Part shown: positions 37,323 to 48,806 of the stretch, piece after piece
How the letters are laid out: every line of letters begins with the position of its first letter
How positions within the stretch are numbered: the stretch's first letter is position 1
Assembly (NCBI RefSeq): GCF_043641665.1
Contig: NC_092200.1
Coordinates: 3,297,194-3,361,193, forward strand
Reading direction: 5' to 3'
DNA from: Enoplosus armatus
Lineage: Eukaryota; Chordata; Actinopteri; Centrarchiformes; Enoplosidae
DNA: 64,000 nucleotides
The notes under the pieces: model-generated
Databases searched by the model: none
What the model was told of the DNA's origin: nothing
What the model saw: only the letters and a program-made list of their open reading frames with translations
Translations under genes and position numbers: made by a program

Positions 37323-37431
37323 TCATTGTGACCGTTTCTCCCTGAGAAGCAAGTTATCAAAACCTTGCTTGACAAGATCCAAGGTCTTTCTGAGGTCATA
37401 GATCTGTTCATAAAGTTTTAAGCACTCTTTT
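37323..37431 (-). CDS. candidate terminal coding exon (helical, charged C-terminus)
   Basis: On the minus strand a long T-rich tract ending TTTTTTTAG (37432-37433) is a very good splice acceptor. It is followed by one base and 35 codons, then TGA at 37325-37323. The peptide starts KECLKLYEQIYDLRK and ends NLLLREKRSQ. It is an amphipathic, highly charged helix with leucines spaced like a short coiled coil, and codon choice is normal. I do not recognise the protein. A possible AATAAA lies about 345 nt downstream (36975-36980). If real, this is the last exon of a gene whose other exons lie at higher coordinates, possibly outside the window. No convincing partner exon was found. A 35-codon open frame alone could be chance; the acceptor and helix pattern carry the call. 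Confidence 0.42.
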
Positions 37432-38816
37432 CTAAAAAAACAAAAAAAAACAAAGCATATCATTCAATGATTGTTAGTTTTTAAAATATGTGTGTGTGTC
37501 TGTTTGAGCACACGGCCATTGTTACATGTCTGCTGGCATGCATCAGTGTAGTTTCTGTGAAATCCTTGAGTTGCCTAAATATCCAGTCCATTATTATCAT
37601 TATGTCATTTCTTTGTGACAAACAGACAAGATAAATTTCTAACTCTCGCACGTCATGAATCGTTCGGAATGAAATTCATTTTTATGACATGATAGCAAAT
37701 GATACTTGTTGAATGCAATATTATAGTTCTGTAGGATTTTTCTGCATATAAAAATAATTGATACACACAAAAGCCCTAAATGGGGCTTGAAAATGTCTTC
37801 ACATAAAACCTAATGGCACTATAAGCCTAAGTGAATCTGCAATAGATTCCTCTATGACAAGGCTGACTATTTGGCCAGAGAGTCATAAAACAAAAGCTCC
37901 AAGTAATTACAACTATACTTAACACTTTACAGCTCAGTTCCAATGATAGTGAACGAACAGAGAGACATCTGAACACAATGAAATTTGTTGAAGGACACGC
38001 ACTAAATCCCATTTTCAAATCTAATGGAGAAGAGGTTGAGGGCGAAAAAAATACTATTTACAAAAATGAGACGGGGGCATATCCTCCTCTATTTATGTGG
38101 TCCCTATGCCCTTAATTTGATTTGACCCGGGTTCATTTCTCAACACTTCAAACAAACATGGCCACTTTGGGCTGATGCTCAATGTTAATGGTGTGATTAG
38201 TGCTGTATCTTTCCCTTGGTGTGGCAATTTATTTTGCCCCATTAAGCCTTTGAAGCTATGCCCTGCTGACTCAGATGCTCTTAGTAACAAACAGTAATAT
38301 TAAAATGGCTATTACCACCAAAATCTATCATCTGGAATGGCCTATAAGGTCATAACAAAGTGTACCCCCAGTGAAATGCCTGAAAAGGAAAGCAATAAAT
38401 CCACATGCATGTTCTCAGGGAAGAGAAATGACCTACATTTTTATTACAGATTCTAACTGCAAAGTTTGACTCTATCCTTCATTTTGCGAGCTAGATCAAG
38501 TGGTCAAACATGGAAATAAATGTAAATACATAGAAAAACACCATTCTTACGGTGGTGTATAAAGGGTAATAAATCATACTCAAGCCATGGTGGAACCAAC
38601 GGCAGTCTCTACTGCTGGTCAACAAGTCTTCCAAATTAAAAGACAAAAGACATTGTTTGTCATTGCCCACCAGAACGACACATATAAGCACTTCCTACCA
38701 GCTGGACGTCGGTGGGGGCAGCCTTCCAAAACCATTACAAACCACCAGTGCAAAAATAAAACAGTTTTCATATCCGACACCCCTCATCCCAGTATAACTC
38801 CTCAGTTAAGGTTATG
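37432..38816. other. non-coding stretch
   Basis: If the exon at 37323-37431 is real, this is intron on the minus strand. No further exon or repeat is recognised. A small (TG)n lies near 37490. Confidence 0.3.
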
Positions 38817-39378
38817 CAGTGGTGGGAAGTAACTAAATACATTTACTCAAGTACTGCAATTTTGAGGTACTGGTACTTTACTTGAGTATTTTCATTTTCT
38901 GTGACTTTATACTTCTACTGCACTGCAGTTCAGAGGCAAATATTGCTCTTTTTACTGCACTACATTGATATGATTGTTTTATTTACCAGTTACTTCCGGA
39001 TTGAGATAAATAACACAAAATATAATCTACTAGTAAATTATGACGTATTATTATAGGTTAAGATAAGACTTTATTGATCCTGGGAGGAAATTCACAAGCG
39101 ACAGTGCTGTATAAATTATACAAAATAAGCCCCAGCTTTACCAGCTGCAACATTAAAGTAATTTACACATTAATGCATCGATAATTACAACGCAGGAACA
39201 TAATATATATTATTCTGAAATGGGCCATTCTGCATAATGAGTACTTTTACTTTTGGTCCTTTATAGTGGATATACTTACGTAACATTTTGAATGCAGGAC
39301 TTTTACTTGTAACAAAGTATTTTTAAACTGTGGTATTACCACTTTTACTTACAGTAAGAAAAGGATCTGAGTACTTGC
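38817..39378 (+). mobile_element. DNA-transposon-like repeat, CAGTGGTGGGAAGTAACT family, with a nested insert
   Basis: It starts CAGTGGTGGGAAGTAACTAA and is built from the tell-tale 'acttttacttgagtatttt' words of this abundant fish family. It continues with CTACTGCACTGCAGTTCAGA, ATGGGCCATTCTGCATAATG style blocks, CATTTTGAATGCAGGACTTT and AAAGGATCTGAGTACTTG. The expected right end (..CTTCCACCACTG) is degraded. A piece of about 45 bp at 39061-39105 is foreign to the family. Confidence 0.7.
39061..39105 (-). mobile_element. nested LINE-tail-like insert
   Basis: AGATAAGACTTTATTGATCC TGGGAGGAAATTC is a common fish retroposon end in reverse orientation. It interrupts the CAGTGGTGG element between its ATTATAGGTTA and GCCCCAGCTTTACCAGC blocks, so it inserted later. 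Its small size makes the assignment tentative. Confidence 0.4.
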
Positions 39379-39981
39379 TTTGAAGAAACCAACTTTGACT
39401 GTCGGAAGGAAAAAGAGGTCTTGCGTGTCAAACGTCCTCCTCCTCCTCCGTCTGCAGACTTTGTGGCTCTCTAACAACGCCACACCATCTCATCCTTTAC
39501 TCACAACGGACAAGAGTCATAACTCCTGCAGCAACTAGAGGGAGTTGTCACTTGAATATAAGCAAATGTTGTTTTTTTGGCATTTGCTGAAATAACTAAT
39601 GCTGCCATTTTTCATGTGAGTACAGTCTTGCTTTCAACTCCTTACTCGGGTTGAAATATGACAAGCTGTCTGAGATCCGTTACATTATCCACAATGATTC
39701 TTGGCAACAGTCGCCAACTTGTCCCATTCAATTTCCTTATACATAAACATTTTTAGTAGGATATGCAACAAGGGAACCCCTTAGTATATCTATTTTTCTT
39801 TATGATCCTGCATCTCCAACAGTGTTTCCCATTCCAGTCTTCCTTCAATATTAGTCCTCCATATTTTTGACTCATCTCACTAAGTAGATCAGTGTAATCT
39901 ATATCTAAATAGACTACGCTCGTCGTAGAAAGCATGCCCTGCATTGCAGACGGGAATCACAGTTGTCCTTTGCATTTTCAG

Positions 39982-40041
39982 AGGTTTAATATAATTACTA
40001 AAGACTTTGTGCTCCTGCTCACTGATCTGGCCAATCAGATG
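39982..40041 (+). other. weak candidate internal exon
   Basis: A good acceptor (TTGTCCTTTGCATTTTCAG) and a usable donor (CAGATG|GTAAAT) enclose exactly 60 nt that reads RFNIITKDFVLLLTDLANQM in phase 0. No neighbouring exon was identified and the peptide is not recognised. It may be coincidental. Confidence 0.2.
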
Positions 40042-40889
40042 GTAAATTTAGAGGCCATAATCACATTTGATTTGACATCAACACAGCTCCCTGGCATGAG
40101 CCCAAATGCTGGCTGAACAGATGAGACATACAGTAACACTAGAAAAACAGCTTTAAATTAAGCAAACATCCGTCGATTTGGGAAATGATTTCGCTCGTTT
40201 GTGATTTAGGCTCAAACTGCCGACAGTTTACTCTCATATTTTAGCTGCACTGCAGAGTTTACAAACCATTAAAGCATGCAGGCTGGGGATGTGTTCTTTC
40301 TGACTATGATGAATTGCCTGCAGCTTATCAACATGAGTTGGCATATGGTGTGAGGACATGGCTTGATGGGGTGTCAATCAATCTGTCTCTGATTTGAATG
40401 TGCTCATATGATTTCCTGTGCCCATGGTGAGGAGTAATCCCAAGATGCGTCTTAAGTAAGCATTAAGTCAGTGTCAGAATATTTTGAGGTAGATTTACTG
40501 GATGTTAGGCTATACAAGCTTTCTGTGGAGCTTTGACAGATTTTGTGCCGTTTTAAAGCAAGAGACGTTCTTATTCTAGCAAACAAAAAAACAACTTCAT
40601 TAGGACCTTTGAAGTTCTTCTGAGCTCTCATTTATTCCTTGACCTTTTTCATGTAATATAAAACCAGACCTTTAGAGAACCAGATACACTTCTACGCATA
40701 AAATACATTAGACTCATTTTAAAATATGAGCAGTGGATGAAAAGAGAACAAAAATGATGCATGGCCTGGGTTTTGGTAATGATCAAAGATGTAATCCCAA
40801 GCTCACGCGCACACACACACGTATATATTCCAGTCATATTCGCGAACATAAGTGCACTACATCTTTACAGATACCTTGGGGTTTGAGAA

Positions 40890-41192
40890 TTATCTCAGAT
40901 GTGTTTCGGCTGGAGCATATCTTTTGTGAACAAAGCGAGGCTCTGTAGTTTCAGGAATAATTCTGGTTCCTGTCTGCACATACTCGGCATAGTTTGTAAT
41001 ATCACAGCTTGTCTTCCAACTTGAAGAGATTTCGGAAGACACAACTGGTGTATCCTTTTTGATGGTGTATTCACATGGTCCTCTTAAACTCAGAAGGTTC
41101 ATGCATATATTTTGGAACAGTACTAACGTTTTGTTGCTGTTGAAACCTGGAACATGATAATCTAAGATAATATACCTACAGAACCTTGTTTT
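40890..41192 (-). other. weak candidate terminal exon
   Basis: The minus strand has a strong acceptor (TTTCTTTTTTTATTCTGTCCCACAG-type, AG at 41193-41194). It is followed by a frame open for 100 codons to TAA at 40890. The stretch includes LRGPCEYTIKKDTPVVSS and ends RYAPAETHLR. TTTATT at 40631-40636 could be a poly(A) signal. The open frame extends upstream through the acceptor, so part of its length is fortuitous. I do not recognise it. Confidence 0.22.
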
Positions 41193-42217
41193 CTGTGGGA
41201 CAGAATAAAAAAAGAAATCAATAAGAGGCCATGTGTGTATTTACCAGGTGTTATAGGTTCAGGTGTCAGGCTATCAACGACGGGTAAATAAAACTGGGTC
41301 AATAAAAAAGCCACTGAATGATGTAAAAGGAAGCCGGGCGTAAACAATACTATTTGTTCTTCTTAGCTGTCTTGATGTTATTGCTAAACAGACAACATAT
41401 GGTATTGTTTAACACTGGTGTCAATCTCTGTCTCCAGATAGTATATGACTGATGATGAGATGACATGTTAAAACTATGGCAGCTGGATCAAGTGCAGGCA
41501 GCTCCTGAAGCCTGTCATCTATTTTGCTATCTGTAAATGCTGCATAGTTTTCTGATGTTATTCCTTCTTGTTGTATTACTTTGATACATTGAAGGGAAGC
41601 TAAACATGGACGTTTGATTTTAATCTTTTATTAGTCTTGGGACCTTACAACAAAAAGTATATCGGAGAATAAAAATCCAACAAACACTAGCAAACCATGT
41701 GTTTGTAAACAGATAATATGGTTATTTGGAGAAACTGAAAGCACTGATTTTGAAGCAGACATGCAGATGAAGAGTAAAATGAGAACAGACTGCAGTACAT
41801 TGTGGAGTTAAAATAGATGTCTTGTACGTATGGAGCCAACACTGCATTAATTTGATGAAAACCGACAAACACATTCACAAGAGGGGAACAAGTACACATC
41901 ACTGCCCAGTAAATGAGACTATCATTCTGGTCGTACAATGTTGCACATTTCTCGGGTGATTGCGTCTTAAATTCCATTGGGAGCAATTTGACATCAGGTT
42001 AGCAATTTGTGATTTGCTAGTGCTGCATGTTAAATATAATCAGTCAGCATTTACTCGGTAATATGGCATGCCTGTCATATAATATATGTATTTTCCTGGA
42101 TGGCTATGTTTTTATTTTTTATTTTAAAGCAAATGCAGGGTGAATACCAATGTCTGTTTTCATCAAATAAGAATGTTGATGTGTGTCTGGACTGCATTTG
42201 GCTTTCTCAGCACTTAG
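41193..42217. other. non-coding stretch
   Basis: No supported gene or recognised repeat. Confidence 0.4.
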
Positions 42218-42238
42218 CCCCCCCCCCCCCCCCCCCCC
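42218..42238. repeat. C21 homopolymer
   Basis: Twenty-one consecutive C followed by GG. Long C runs are rare in AT-rich DNA and prone to length error. Confidence 0.95.
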
Positions 42239-44086
42239 GGAACAACATCCAATTTTGTTTTTACTGAAACAGCATTGTGGTTATTATCAGCATACAAAAT
42301 ATGTATTTGATGTGTCTCTCACATGGTGGACTAATAATGACTTCTTGGCGTAATCCCACGTTTTGTATGCACATATGTATACATCTAAATGTGTGTGTGT
42401 ATTTGTGTGTGTGTGTAGCTGCATGAATGGGTCAACCACAACATATCCTTGCCATGGACATGCACTGTTTGTCATTCCTCAGCAATCCAAAGCTCTGAGG
42501 AAAACAGAACAAAACAACTAGTGCTAACCACATTCGCTAAGCTATTGGCAGGGGACAACCATAGAGTAGGATAGTCTAACAGAACATGAGGGTAAGATGA
42601 TACTGGGATTAAATATGGAGGTCTGAACTTCCCGGTTGATCCGTCTTAATCACAACCGAATGAATTGAAATGAGAATGAAAACTCCTTCAAAAGAGACCG
42701 CAACCAGGCCAACGGGAAATCATGGATCTTCTTCTTGTTTCTTCAGCTATATTTTAAAATAAAGTTATTAGGGCTCTGTCCTTAACTTGCATTGCACTGA
42801 TCAATTTACTTTAGCCTTATGTCTCTTCCCTCCCTCGCACAATCTCACTCTCTCCGTTTATTGCTGCATTTGGCAAGAACAACACTGAAAGGCATTATCA
42901 GCCTGTCACTGAAATCGATGCGGCTGATAAAGTTGGTCCTTTGAATATGGCACTCTGGCACAGCGCGAGGGTTGAAAAGACAGTTATAAACATGCAAAAC
43001 AGGTTATAAAACATATTTAATGAGTTGGCATTAACCTTTTTGGTGTCTGTATACGCCTATCTGCATATAAATTATAGACTGTTCAAGTTTCAGAATATAA
43101 TTCACTAATGCTTTAATGGCAGTGATAGCAGTGTTGTACTTTTTGGTTTAATTGAGTTCAGAAATGTGTCCAGAGATAATGAAAGGTGTATGAGATAATG
43201 AAGGTTATGTATTATTTTCTGGTATAATTAGACTTGATAGCTGCTATGATTTTAAGTCATTCAATTCATTAATAATGTAATTCCCAGAAAGTATAATCTT
43301 GCAGTGAATGGCCTGCTAAAGATTTGATGAATTGGAGAAGCTTCCACAGACTTTAGTATTAGAGGGAAGAATATCAACAGTCGATCGGTACTGAAGTAAC
43401 AATTATTCATTTGAATGATTTAATCATAACTTTATAAGGCAGGTTATATAAGTACAGCAAGAGGTTAGCTTCGATCAAAGTCAGTAAGTCAGGTAAATAC
43501 AGATGTAGTGGAAACACACCATGTAAACAACAGAGTGCATGGAGAATATATATATATATATATATATATACAATATACATTGCACAGCTCACACCCAATA
43601 CACAAAAGCAAAAAAGCAACCACCTCCTACATTCATAGACTATTTGCAAAAGAAAAGATGTTAAAGAGATACATCCGAATGTTTACATTTCTTATCAACA
43701 TAAAGAGGAAATTATTTTAATGAACATATCTATCAAGTTGCAAAAAAAAGAACGCATCTGTTCACTGACAACATATTTAATTTGTTTTTCGCTTCAATAT
43801 ACGCTCACAGCTACTAAAGCAGGATTAATGTTGTTCATGGTTACGTTTAGACACTCACAACACTTGGTTAAGATAAGAGAAAAATCATGCTCTTGGTTAA
43901 ATACTGAAGAAGTCAAAAGTGACTTGAATAATGAGACTGAACTTTATTAAACAAGTTCCAATATATCTTCTTTACCTTAACCCAAGTGATTTGAACCCGT
44001 CTACAGTGTTGCTTTTGTATGCACTTTGTGCTTTTTTACTGCATGTATGGCTAAAAAAAACATGACCACTGAACATAATCCAAGGC
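42239..44086. other. non-coding stretch
   Basis: Contains short (TG)n at 42390-42415, a (TA)n tract at 43546-43570 and a CNE-like patch around 42876-42965 (GGCATTATCAGCCTGTCACT, GATGCGGCTGATAAAG). No gene is supported. Confidence 0.4.
43546..43570. repeat. (AT)12 microsatellite
   Basis: Uninterrupted TA dinucleotides. Confidence 0.95.
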
Positions 44087-44607
44087 CAGTGGTTCCCAAT
44101 TATTTTAAAAACATGGTACTGCCTCACAGTGATATATTTTCTTTTAATGGCACGCCTCTCCATGTAGCTTTGCTTGATAACAAGGAGTGTTTCATCTCAA
44201 GATGTCGCTTGACACCATTGCAGCATTCCCCCCTGAAGATGAGGCCTTCCAGTGTGGGACAGCGAGCTTCCCCTCTCATGAAAACAGCTCTCAGGGTGCC
44301 CTCTGATTATAACTCTTCTGATTGGCTCAGGTTTGTTCATTATAGACTGTGTTGAGCGCCGAGATGTGTCAGCTTTTCTTTCAGCTCTACTTAGTGACAA
44401 ATCTTTCCATCGCTCGCTCTGACAGTTGCTATTTCTGACAGCTGTTTGTTTGTTTGTTTTAAATGGTGAATGTTTGTAAAAGTCTCCTTGTTTTTTGTTG
44501 TTGTTTTTTGATGCGGGTAAATGTTATTAAAATTGTAGGCCTACACTAAATGTACAGCAGAAAATAATTAAAAACCAATCCTGCAGGACCCACTTTGGGG
44601 ACCACTG
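44087..44607 (+). mobile_element. hAT-type non-autonomous element (CAGTGGTTCCCAA ends), complete
   Basis: The left end CAGTGGTTCCCAATTATTTT and the right end TTTGGGGACCACTG form inverted repeats matching at 12 of 13 terminal positions, typical of hAT/Charlie-like MITEs. The element is 521 bp. Flanks ATCCAAGG(C) and ATCTAAGC could be a worn 8-bp target duplication. Overlapping frames inside it on both strands are not coding. The interior includes a GTTT run (44447-44460) and TTGTTGTTG. Confidence 0.75.
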
Positions 44608-47600
44608 ATCTAAGCAGCACTTACATTTTCCTCAAAACACATTTGGCAAAACAAATAAGTAGTGACGGGGGTGCACAAAGGACATTTGCAATGTCATTTT
44701 GGAAGTCCCAAGAACTTCAACAGAAGATAAAGGGTCAAGTTTGTACTATAAAACAAAAAAAGTGTAGTAACATTTTATTTTACAGGTCTGTAAATTCATA
44801 ATAACAATTTCCTTATAATGTTTTTAGGAAATAGCCGTGTTTTACACTTCCAGTTAATTAATTCCGATTGCTAAGCTAGCATACCTTAAGTCTTTTAGTC
44901 AGTCTACAGACACACGAGCAGTCCAACATATATGAGTTTCCAGTGTCAGTTTGTAATAGTGAGTGAATGATGAATGCATCTTTTCACAGGTTGATATGGA
45001 GCAAAGGAGGAGGAAAGACTTTCCTCTGGAAATCAAAATTTTGCTCTTAAACTCTACATAATGAATTAAAACAACTGTGTCCCAAGTTTGCCTCTCTTTT
45101 CTTTTTCCTGAGAAGAAAATGATGAGGAAATATCGGCCCCATAAATTTAAGATTTACCAAAAAGTAAACAGTTTTCACAGTTGGTGCATTCGATCAAATG
45201 TGCGTTGAGCTGATGTCAGCTTGTAAACTGGACACCTGCTTTTTCACACACAGTTTCATCATTACAGAATTTACCTGCACTACATTTATCTTTTTCTCTT
45301 TGGCAGGTTGATATATATTTAGCCACTATGTTCCAATAGCCAGTTCTCCAACAGATCTCAGCGGCGGTTGCTTGGGGATTTGTGTCAAAACTGTGAAACC
45401 TTTAGATACGCTGAAAAGGTAAAAAGTACATTAGGAAATGAAGAACATTATTAATAGTATAAATGCAAAAAGGTGCCTGCGTTACACTCGTATGAAATCA
45501 TTTTTAAAGTTTTATTTTCCACACTGTGTGAGGAAGGAGGCGAGTGTGGCGGGCGGCACAGTTAGTGAACAGTGTGTCTGATAAGAGAAGCCAAGGTGCA
45601 GAAGATTGGGGTTTATGACACGGAGGCTGGTATTAAACCAAGGCCTGAGGATACACAATTATTGAACCATGGCAATTTATTGATTTTTTTTGCCCGTTTG
45701 TACTCCACAGTTTGACACAAATGCAGAGTTAGTAACGTTGATGGAGAGGATAGATACTTATTAGATTAAAGGCCTGATCCCAGTTACTTGGTCCTGAGAC
45801 TGCGTGGTCAACAAATAGATGACAGCTGTGATTCCCAGGCACAGGGAAAAGAGAGTCGTTCCAAAATGCTTAAAGAAATTATCATCCGCTCCTAATTATT
45901 CCTCTAATCATTTGATTAGATGAATAGCGTATTCATTTAGAAAGTAGGTCCTTGTATTTCCCTCCCTTTGTTCACAGATCTAGCTCATTTAAAGTGAAAC
46001 ATAAGAATACGAAAAATGGATTTAATTCCTCATTTTTAGATTTTATCATTTAATAAAGCGGTTCTTTTCTTCTTCTTTTTGTAGGAAGAAAATTCAATAA
46101 CAAAGGTTTAAAAACTACGAATTTCAAACCCCCTTTTCTCCAATATTTCTGCTAAATTATGGTAATGTTGTTTAAGGCTGAATTATTGTTTGTGAAACAC
46201 TGAACTGGATGAATTTCAGGAAACAGCCCTTGTAATCATACCACATGCAGTGCATCAGATAAAGGGCTTTACATTGCTCTACCTCTGCTGTGTTGATTCT
46301 TTGAATGTACAGGGGCGTATGCACTGGCAGTCTGTCTCCTCTGATCAGTCAGCTGAATGCACAGGATACAGCAGGAACACAGGATGTTATAGAGTCCACG
46401 CAGAGCAGAACAAACAGTATCAGCACTGCACCCAGAGAATATTCTCTGCTCAGCAACATCAAGCTTGCTGGAAAACTCAGAGAAGAAGCACTTCCTCCTG
46501 GAAACCTTCTTTTGTGGTGGCTTTAATATTGAAGCTGGATGACAATAACAACACAGCTGAATTTACGTCATGACATGCTGTCAATATATCTGCCTTGATC
46601 GAACTGAGTTTTCTCATCTTGCTTGGTTTATTGTACTCAGTTTGGTTCTTTGGTGCCAGGTGTTCGCTGCTCTGATGTTTTTACTATATGTGCTCCACGG
46701 ATCACTTGACCATCAAACTGTGCCTGAACAGTGATGCCATTTTCTTTCCCTACAGTTTGAGATTCTGTAAGTGGTGCCCTACTTTTCTTCAGCAATGGCT
46801 ACCACTGCTCATGGTGACTAAAGTACCTACTTATTATATATGTGACATTTATTCCAAAGTTTCAAAAGTGTGCTGAAAACTGTGCTAGAGGTGAAACAAC
46901 TGTTGTTGTTTCAACTTGCTGCTTTTCTGTGTTTTAAATCACTGTAGATTGAATATTTGAACTGTTAGTTGGGCTCTCTGAACTTGTGATGAGTGTAATG
47001 TTTCCCAATTTTTGGGGATTTTGAATTTCATAGACCAGACAATGAGCAAAATGTATGGTAAGGTATCAAGAGATGAATAAATAAACATTTATTGACCTGA
47101 CATTATAAAGAATTATTGCTAACAAGCTGCTATTGTACCATAACTGGTAATATAAGAACATTGTAATGAACCATATCAATCAATTGTCACAGACATTGTG
47201 GCTCAAAAGTAAAGCACAGTGATAGTCTCTCTGGAAAAACATAACTCAATAATAATTAGTGGCCACATCATTACAAGTACTCTCATGTCATTTGATTAAT
47301 TTCGGGAACATACTATATGAACTTACACACAATTGTGTTCTTGAAAAAACACATTTGCACGTGACATTTTTTGAGTTTTGAAGCATCAGAATTGGACCCC
47401 CTCTGAAAGCACATGCAATGTTTCCTGAGGAGCGTCCAACCTTTGAAGAAACCCAAGCTTCTTACAGGCATCTTTGATCTTTAAGGTACCCCAAGGCTCT
47501 CTGACGAACCCCTAGGAACCCGTACTTTTTGCAGTGTTTGGGAGGTTCTATGGTTGGATGGATGATGAGCCCATATTGTGTTACTGGTCCTGCAGGGGGG

Positions 47601-47969
47601 ATTAAAAGTGTATAGGCTCCGCAGGGATTAGAGAGGCAAGGAGCAGGGACTGTGAGTGGCCCATTAAAATGGCAGGGAAGGAGGACAAGGTTATCCATCT
47701 CATTCGTGTAATAAAGGCGCAATTGATCTGTTCCAATTACAATGAGAGCCGAAGAACATGAGGTATTCAGGTTTGTTTTGGTTAACACACCCCGTGTCTA
47801 TAGGGGATGGGATTTAGCTGTGGATAGCAGTCATGCTCAAACCACGTCTACCCCCCTTCTCTTCTGGTACATTGCATTTGTTCACAGTGGTCATCTGATG
47901 TATTGTGTTGATTATTGTCATGTCTTCATGCAGCACATTACTGTATGTTGAAGTACAGTCTGTTCACAA
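44608..47969. other. non-coding stretch
   Basis: No supported gene. Two plus-strand acceptor-like sites, at about 44990 (CTTTTCACAG, followed by a 23-codon frame) and 45307 (CTCTTTGGCAG), have only short or stop-interrupted frames behind them. CNE-like patches lie at 45874-45940 (TAATTATTCC, CTAATCATTTGATTAGATG) and 47640-47760. Confidence 0.35.
47640..47760. promoter_or_regulatory. possible conserved non-coding element
   Basis: GGCCCATTAAAATGGCAGGG, ACAAGGTTATCCATCTCATT and CAATTGATCTGTTCCAATTACAATGAG-like words give an enhancer-like composition. A minus-strand frame of 108 codons crosses it but starts and ends without any splice or Kozak support. Confidence 0.18.
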
Positions 47970-48055
47970 AACAATAGCACCTTCAGACCACAGCAAATTC
48001 CTTGTAATGTATGTTACTTGGCAATAAACAGTTTCTGATTCTGATTCTGATTCTT
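47970..48055 (+). mobile_element. 5'-truncated LINE 3' end with (TTCTGA)n tail
   Basis: CACAGCAAATTCCTTGTAAT, TTACTTGGCAATAAACAG and then three TTCTGA/CTGATT units form the standard 3' end of L2-like fish LINEs. Only the tail was inserted. Confidence 0.65.
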
Positions 48056-48510
48056 GTCCCATTATAGTAAAAACCTATGATAATGCTGTAGTGCTCTGTG
48101 AACCATGTGCAGAGCAGAAATACTGAGTTAATACTACTTAAATACTCGGAGTCTCATCCATAAGTCCTTTTGTCGATGAAGAAATAGCATCAGGGGCTTT
48201 CATGTCAACGTTCACTTTATTTCAGACGTGGAAACGCAAACATTTACGTATGTGATTGGATGAATAAGGGCCAAACAATGTGAAGTTCCAACACTTCACA
48301 TGCTGTCAGATGATCAGCGTGGATTAAGAATAGTTTGAAATACTGCATATCCAAGCCGTTGTTGCCAGTCAGAACATTTTACAAATGCATTCTCTCTCAT
48401 TAACGTCCCAGTCAAACCGATGTTTTAAAATGCTACATGCAGCGCTAATTGTTTTTGTAGTTTGGAGCAGATCTCATAAACATATTTGTAAATATTGCTT
48501 TATTCTACTG
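48056..48510. other. non-coding stretch
   Basis: No supported gene or repeat. Confidence 0.4.
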
Positions 48511-48806
48511 TAAGGCTGCAATGAAAGTCATTTTCATTAGTCATTTCCGTGATTAATTGATTAATGGTTTGGTCCATGGAATGTAGTTAAAACGTCCAAT
48601 TTTCCAAAACCCAAACTGACAGATTAAAATGTGTTTTTGTCCAACAAACAGTCCAAAACCAAAATGTATTCAGTTTAATATCATAAAAGAAAAAGAAAAC
48701 CACCAAATATTCACATTCGAGAATCTGGAACCAGAAGTGTTCTGGCATCTTTGTTTAAAAAACTTATATAATTAAATTATTATCAAAATATTTGCAGACT
48801 AATCAA
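48511..48806 (+). mobile_element. hAT-type MITE, TAGGGCTGCAAC family, copy 3
   Basis: It starts TAAGGCTGCAATGAAAGTCA and follows the family order: GTGATTAATTGATTAATGGT, GGTCCATGGAATGTAGTTAA, CCAATTTTCCAAAACCCAAA, GTATTCAGTTTAATATCATA, AATATTCACATTCGAGAATC and CTGGAACCAGAA. The right end (..GCAGACTAATCAACTC) has lost its terminal GCTCTA, so the 3' limit is approximate. Confidence 0.75.

Noticed and set aside
44985..45420. Acceptor-like sites CTTTTCACAG and CTCTTTGGCAG with short frames and a GTAAAAAG donor
   Set aside because: The frames are short or stop-interrupted, and no consistent exon chain can be built.
47462..47788. Minus-strand frame of 108 codons
   Set aside because: No splice or Kozak support. 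It crosses a region better described as a possible non-coding element.
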